In this document: positions 60,329-64,000 of the stretch, piece by piece
How positions within the stretch are numbered: the first letter of the stretch is position 1
Layout: each line of letters starts with the position of its first letter
Translations under genes and position numbers: made by a program
From: Pseudoflavonifractor sp. MSJ-37
GTDB taxonomy: Bacteria; Bacillota; Clostridia; Oscillospirales; Oscillospiraceae
Direction: 5' to 3'
Length of the DNA stretch: 64,000 nt
NCBI RefSeq assembly: GCF_018917965.1
Contig: NZ_JAHLPP010000001.1
Location: forward strand, 806,001 to 870,000
The notes under the pieces: model-generated
The model's input: only the letters and a program-made list of their open reading frames with translations
Database searches by the model: none
What the model was told of the DNA's origin: nothing

Positions 60329-61363
60329 TCACTTTTTCGCATTTTTTGAACTATCTGGACCTTTTTTTCGGTGGACAGCCCCCAACGGGTTGGCTTTTGC
60401 GGCCAAGCGCAAATCATCGCTCTCCACATGGGTGTAAATCTGCGTCGTGTTCAGATTGTCGTGCCCAAGGACCTCTTGGAGCGTACGGACATCGACACCG
60501 TTCTGGAGCATGAGCGTTGCCGCCGTATGACGGAGCTTGTGGCTGGAATAGAGCGAACTGTCCAGCCCGGCCTTTTTGAGCCGCTGTTTCACCATATAGT
60601 GGACGGCATCCTTGGTCATGCGGCCGTGCCGGCGGGTGATGAACAGAGCGTTCGGGTCAGTAGAAGCACTGCTCTCACGTTCTTCCAGCCAATCGTCCAG
60701 CGCCTGCCGACAGGCGTCATTCAAGTAAAGGACCCGTTCTTTATTGCCTTTGCCTAGGACTCGAAGCTGATCTTGGCGTATATCGGTCAGATCCAGCGCC
60801 ACCAGTTCAGAGATACGCATCCCACAGTTCAGGAACAAAGTCAGGATACAGTAGTCACGGGCACGGTTGGGCTCATCGACACTTTCCAGGAGCTGGATGG
60901 ATTGCTCCAATGTCAGATAGCGCGGCAGAGCTTTTTTCAGCCTGGGCGAATCCAGATCCTGCATCGGATTTTCTGTGATGAGCTTGGCTTTGTTGGTGAG
61001 ATATTTGTAGAAGGAGCGGATCGTAGCGACTTTGCGGGCACGGGTGGGCGCACTGAGACTGCGGTCACGGTCCAGATAGTCCATGAACGCATAGACATCT
61101 GTGAGCGTCACAGAACGGGCCAGATCCAGATCCACATCGTCGATAGCGATGGCTTCAAAGTCTGTGTCGCGCGGGACCAGTCCTTTTTGGAGCTTCATGA
61201 ACCGGAAAAAGGTCCGCATGTCCAGATAGTATTCGTCTACAGTCTTGAGCGAATGACCTTGTATGGTACGGTGATAGGTCAAAAAATCTCGTATCAGCGC
61301 AGGAGCTTCTGTACGGTAGTCCAAATCAGGCGGCGGCGGCCTGAGCGGCCCAAAACAGGCCAT
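60329..61363 (-). CDS. Tyrosine recombinase, XerC/XerD-like
   Basis: A site-specific recombinase of about 344 residues. The N-terminal SAM-like core-binding domain (about 25-135) includes LTDVYAFMDYLDRDRSLSAP and VATIRSFYKYL. The catalytic domain has Arg in NCGMRISELVAL, Lys in LGKGNKERVLYL, the HKLRHTAATLML box and GHDNLNTTQIYTH with the nucleophile Tyr. The start is uncertain: GTG 61393, ATG 61363 and a TTG just before DYRTEAPALIRDF are all possible; the last best matches the family N-terminus but lacks a clear box. It may be the chromosome dimer resolvase or a recombinase acting on the adjacent palindrome. Confidence 0.88.
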   Translation of the reverse strand: MACFGPLRPPPPDLDYRTEAPALIRDFLTYHRTIQGHSLKTVDEYYLDMRTFFRFMKLQKGLVPRDTDFEAIAIDDVDLDLARSVTLTDVYAFMDYLDRDRSLSAPTRARKVATIRSFYKYLTNKAKLITENPMQDLDSPRLKKALPRYLTLEQSIQLLESVDEPNRARDYCILTLFLNCGMRISELVALDLTDIRQDQLRVLGKGNKERVLYLNDACRQALDDWLEERESSASTDPNALFITRRHGRMTKDAVHYMVKQRLKKAGLDSSLYSSHKLRHTAATLMLQNGVDVRTLQEVLGHDNLNTTQIYTHVESDDLRLAAKANPLGAVHRKKGPDSSKNAKK

Positions 61364-61394
61364 CCAGGCGGAGGACCGGGTCTCAGCCTCCACT

Positions 61395-61426
61395 CAACTC
61401 AACAAAATTTTTATTTTGTTGAGTTG
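61395..61426. repeat. 32-base palindrome next to the recombinase gene
   Basis: CAACTCAACAAAAT (61395-61408), TTTT, ATTTTGTTGAGTTG (61413-61426): 14-base perfect arms. It contains the second copy of the flanking 12-mer. It could also be read as 12-base arms with an 8-base centre, the layout of a tyrosine-recombinase core site, or as an mRNA hairpin. Confidence 0.8.
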
Positions 61427-61454
61427 ATGATACACCCCCATACACCTCCCTCAA
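61427..61454 (-). promoter_or_regulatory. Candidate promoter of the recombinase gene
   Basis: Minus strand TTGAGG (61454-61449), 16-base spacer, TATCAT (61432-61427). The palindrome begins directly after the -10 element, so it would cover the transcription start. Confidence 0.42.
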
Positions 61455-61480
61455 AGTGGATTTTTGTGTCTTAGAGCGGC

Positions 61481-62860
61481 TTACAGGATCGTGGCCAACG
61501 CTTCCCGGATGTTCTTGACACGGATCAGTTGAAGTCCATCCGGTGCATTCAGCTTTCCGCTATTGCGGGCCGGGATGATACATTTCGTGAAGCCCATCCG
61601 CCGGACCTCGCTGAGCCGCTGACCCAGAACGTTGACTGACCGGAGCTCACCGGTCAATCCAACTTCGCCGATCGCCGCCAAATCGTTTGGCAGCGGTTTG
61701 TCCCGAAAGCTGGATGCCAGCGCCATGATCATCGCCAGATCAGCTCCCGGCTCATCCAAACTCAGTCCTCCGATGACATTGATATAGGCATCACAGGTAC
61801 TGACCATCAGACCGCCTCGTTTCTCCAGGACCGCAAGCAGCAACATGGCCCGATTGAAGTCGAATCCATTGGAGGTCCGTCTGGGCACGTTGAAGCTGGT
61901 AGGCGTCAACAGGGCCTGGACCTCTGCCAGTACTGGCCGGACTCCCTCCATGACACAAGTCACGCAAGTTCCGGGAGCGTCTTGAGGTCGTCCTTCCAAC
62001 AGCATCTCAGACGGATTCGGGACTTCTGCCAAGCCATCGTCTGCCATCTCGAACACGCCGATCTCATTGGTCGCGCCAAAACGGTTCTTTGCGGCCCGCA
62101 GGATCCGGTACGAGAGCTGTTGTTCCCCTTCGAAATATAGGACACAGTCTACCATGTGCTCTAGGACCTTCGGACCAGCGATCGAGCCCTCTTTGTTCAC
62201 ATGGCCGATGACGAAAACAGTGATGCCCTGCCCTTTTGCCAACTGCATCAGGGCCATGGTACAGTCCTTCACCTGCCCGATACTGCCCGGTACGGCCGTC
62301 AGATCGCCATTATACAGCGTTTGGATGGAGTCCACAATCAGTACGTCCGGCTTGAGGGTATCGACAGCTTCTACCACGTCCTCCAGGTTCGTCTCAGAGA
62401 GGAGATAGAGCCCATCGCCTTTGATGTGCAGGCGCTCTGCCCGGAGCTTGATCTGACGCTCTGATTCCTCGCCGGAGACATACAGCACATGGGATGTTCG
62501 GCACAGGTGATCACAGATATGGAGCATCAGGGTGGATTTGCCGATGCCGGGCGCACCGCCCACCAGGACCAGAGAGCCCTTCACCGCTCCCCCGCCCAAA
62601 ACTCGGTCCAGCTCTGCCATCCCGGTCTGGAATCGAAGTTCCTGGGTGGTCTCGACTTCATCCATCCGGTGCGGCATATGGCCTCCGCTGATGATGCGGC
62701 TCTTTGGACCGGCAGCGATCGATACGCCGGAAGCCTTCTTTTTTGATTCAGCAGGCCGCTCTACGATCGTGTTCCAGGCACGGCAGACCGGACATTGACC
62801 GGCCCATTTGGGGAGTTCGTTCCCGCACTCCGTGCAGTAAAATAGTGTTTTTGCTTTCAT
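61481..62860 (-). CDS. radA: DNA repair protein RadA
   Basis: A RecA-like ATPase of 459 residues that helps branch migration in recombination. The N-terminal zinc finger has Cys9, Cys12, Cys23 and Cys26. The Walker A is GGAPGIGKSTLML, the RadA-specific KNRFGATNEIGVF motif is intact, and a Lon-protease-like C-terminal domain carries VIGGLSLDEPGADLAM. It overlaps cwlD by 4 bases and lies upstream of the recombinase gene on the same strand with no visible terminator between. Confidence 0.95.
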   Translation of the reverse strand: MKAKTLFYCTECGNELPKWAGQCPVCRAWNTIVERPAESKKKASGVSIAAGPKSRIISGGHMPHRMDEVETTQELRFQTGMAELDRVLGGGAVKGSLVLVGGAPGIGKSTLMLHICDHLCRTSHVLYVSGEESERQIKLRAERLHIKGDGLYLLSETNLEDVVEAVDTLKPDVLIVDSIQTLYNGDLTAVPGSIGQVKDCTMALMQLAKGQGITVFVIGHVNKEGSIAGPKVLEHMVDCVLYFEGEQQLSYRILRAAKNRFGATNEIGVFEMADDGLAEVPNPSEMLLEGRPQDAPGTCVTCVMEGVRPVLAEVQALLTPTSFNVPRRTSNGFDFNRAMLLLAVLEKRGGLMVSTCDAYINVIGGLSLDEPGADLAMIMALASSFRDKPLPNDLAAIGEVGLTGELRSVNVLGQRLSEVRRMGFTKCIIPARNSGKLNAPDGLQLIRVKNIREALATIL

Positions 62861-63612
62861 TGGATGGGATATCCTCCTTGGTTCAGCCGTCCATCAGCCG
62901 TTTCTTGAAGCCATGCGGCGGTCAGGACCATGGCAAGCTCCGTTTGATAGCGCTCCGTCCGGAGGAGTGCCTCCTCCTGTGGATCGCTGAGGAAACCACA
63001 CTCCACTAAGACGGCCGGACAGGTGACCTGATCCATCAAATAGACCGAGTCCGGGATCGGCTTTGCCTCTCGACGGTTCTCCGGATCCAGGGTGCTCCTC
63101 AGGAGCGCTTGGGTCTGTTCGGCCAGGACTTGGCTCCCCTCTACTTTCCCGTAGAACACCTGTGCGCCATGACAGCGCTTTTGGCTGTTCGGATAGGAAT
63201 TTTGGTGGACGCTGAGGAGGACAGCATTTTCCTGAGCCTCGACCATAGCGACCCGCATATGAAGGTCAGATATCTTCTTCTCACGCAGGGTCCTGGCTTC
63301 CGGAGCATGGATCGACCGATCCTCTCTCCGCAGAAGCAGAGGCGGATCGCCGCAGAATGCCAGGAGCTGTTCCATCCGCAAGACGATGGAGAGATTGATG
63401 CCGCTCTCCGGTATGCCGGTCAGCGAGACCGCTCCCCCGTCCTCCCCGCCATGCCCGGCATCTAAGACGAGGGTGGTGTCTCCGCCCCTCGCCGGCAGGA
63501 GCACAGCAGCGGCGGACGAGGCCATCTCCATCCGGTGCCGGATACCAGACCAGATGCCTAATATGATCACCGCCGAAGCGACGATGACACGGCCGTTTCC
63601 TAAATATTTCAT
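62857..63612 (-). CDS. cwlD: N-acetylmuramoyl-L-alanine amidase, CwlD type
   Basis: A 251-residue zinc amidase with an N-terminal membrane anchor or signal sequence (about residues 8-24), needed in sporulating relatives to make muramic delta-lactam in spore cortex. Zinc ligands and the catalytic glutamate are in LVLDAGHGGEDGGA, SVHQNSYPN and LVECGFLSD. GGGGAGGGG precedes ATG 63612. radA follows with a 4-base overlap. The length and single-domain layout fit CwlD better than large autolysins; it suggests a sporulation-capable lineage, though this is inference. Confidence 0.9.
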   Translation of the reverse strand: MKYLGNGRVIVASAVIILGIWSGIRHRMEMASSAAAVLLPARGGDTTLVLDAGHGGEDGGAVSLTGIPESGINLSIVLRMEQLLAFCGDPPLLLRREDRSIHAPEARTLREKKISDLHMRVAMVEAQENAVLLSVHQNSYPNSQKRCHGAQVFYGKVEGSQVLAEQTQALLRSTLDPENRREAKPIPDSVYLMDQVTCPAVLVECGFLSDPQEEALLRTERYQTELAMVLTAAWLQETADGRLNQGGYPIQ

Positions 63613-63678
63613 GTACGCCCCTCCCCGTCTTTGAAGCTATGCATCAGGGACCGGGGCTATGCGGATATCGACTTTCTT

Positions 63679-63707
63679 ATTGTAACACATCTGACTCATC
63701 GGGACAA
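63679..63707 (-). promoter_or_regulatory. Promoter of cwlD-radA
   Basis: Minus strand TTGTCC (63707-63702), 17-base spacer, TACAAT (63684-63679). Confidence 0.58.
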
Positions 63708-63709
63708 GA

Positions 63710-63743
63710 GCGGCGGATACCTGGCTAGCCAGATATCCGCCGC
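63710..63743 (-). terminator. Hairpin after the nuclease-like gene
   Basis: GCGGCGGATA and TATCCGCCGC arms with an inner CTGG/CCAG pair and one mismatch. No T-run follows on the minus strand, so termination strength is uncertain. Confidence 0.5.
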
Positions 63744-63772
63744 GTGAAAATGACCGTGATGGATGGTCGAGA

Positions 63773-64000
63773 TCAAGGCTTACAGGTGCCGCAGGGCGTG
63801 TAGCCTTGTGCGATCAAGTCCTCCCGCCTTCCAGTATAGTCCTGCCGATTGGATGTGCTCATGTTCTTCGCACCGGAGCAGTCCGGGAGGTGGAACTTCT
63901 TGGAACTCGTGTTCAGTACATAGCGCTGAGACGGACTGACGCTGTTGGCAGTGTCGGACGAACCACCATCGCCGGACAGACGGCTCTCTCCGGTGGTGTA
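63773..64000 (-). CDS. C-terminal part of a secreted nuclease-like protein, 5' end outside window
   Basis: The last 75 codons of a gene that starts beyond the window. After a Ser/Gly-rich linker the sequence reads RYVLNTSSKKFHLPDC, then a YTGRREDLIAQGY stretch and TPCGTCKP at the end. The pattern F-H-x-P-x-C ... G-Y-x-P-C-x2-C is the Ada-like zinc-binding tail found at the end of many Firmicute secreted endonucleases, thermonuclease-like proteins and lipoproteins. The catalytic part is not visible, so the assignment to a nuclease is only likely, not shown. Confidence 0.7.
   Translation of the reverse strand, partial: YTTGESRLSGDGGSSDTANSVSPSQRYVLNTSSKKFHLPDCSGAKNMSTSNRQDYTGRREDLIAQGYTPCGTCKP

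Noticed and set aside
61395-61426. The palindrome as the chromosomal dif site
   Set aside because: It does not resemble known Firmicute dif sequences and its arms are longer and fully symmetrical; kept only as a candidate recombinase site.

Overview
The window is a 64 kb chromosomal stretch of a high-GC (about 60%) anaerobic Firmicute, most likely an Oscillospiraceae-type gut clostridium. Pointers are clear Shine-Dalgarno sites (GGAGG), sigma-A-like promoters with 16-18 bp spacers, split transketolase subunits, the oxygen-independent (CbiD/CbiG) cobalamin route, a pyrophosphate-type phosphofructokinase beside an ATP-type enzyme, and a type A RNase P RNA. Almost everything is housekeeping or biosynthetic. 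I see no tRNA, rRNA, CRISPR array, IS element or prophage.

Layout. 1-7.2 kb: a glycosyltransferase (cut by the window edge), a DUF4330 protein, a PAP2 phosphatase, the two transketolase halves with a Cof-type HAD phosphatase, and a CMD/cupin pair divergent from a LysR regulator. 7.3-10.1 kb: a two-component system. 10.1-23.5 kb: a 13-gene cobalamin operon (cbiD to cobI) behind a promoter and a cobalamin riboswitch. 23.5-28.6 kb: nitroreductase, a WYL regulator/zinc-ribbon/YoaP-type acetyltransferase operon, DegV, a DivIVA-like coiled-coil protein and a lone fumarase beta subunit. 28.7-37.7 kb, minus strand: de novo purine genes in two transcription units. purE-C-F-M-N has its own leader and terminator. 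IMP cyclohydrolase (PurO type), AICAR formyltransferase, a TraX-family membrane protein and purD lie behind a ZTP riboswitch.

37.9-43.3 kb: NAD(P)HX repair enzyme, a lipoprotein, two small proteins, TrmK, Nif3 and YebC. 43.4-44.3 kb: a low-GC integrase remnant ending at the terminator of rnpB. 44.3-48.3 kb: a 1098-residue RecQ-like helicase and a Crp/Fnr regulator. 48.4-58.8 kb: leuCDB, type III pantothenate kinase, an aminotransferase, purB, ATP-PFK, PPi-PFK and class II aldolase. 58.8-64 kb: an ADP-ribosylglycohydrolase, an amidase-domain protein, a XerC/D-like recombinase next to a striking palindrome, radA, cwlD and the C-terminus of a secreted nuclease-like protein.

The points most worth a second look are: a PurF homologue whose N-terminal nucleophile cysteine is absent; a ZTP riboswitch and a second, unidentified attenuator-like leader controlling the purine genes; a membrane protein of the TraX family inside the purine operon; a flavodoxin gene apparently collapsed to about 18 codons in frame with a cupin; an integrase remnant abutting rnpB; a recombinase gene flanked by a repeated 12-mer that forms a palindrome; and an unusual large RecQ-like helicase. 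Coordinates and starts come from reading the sequence; no similarity search was run, so names rest on motif recognition.
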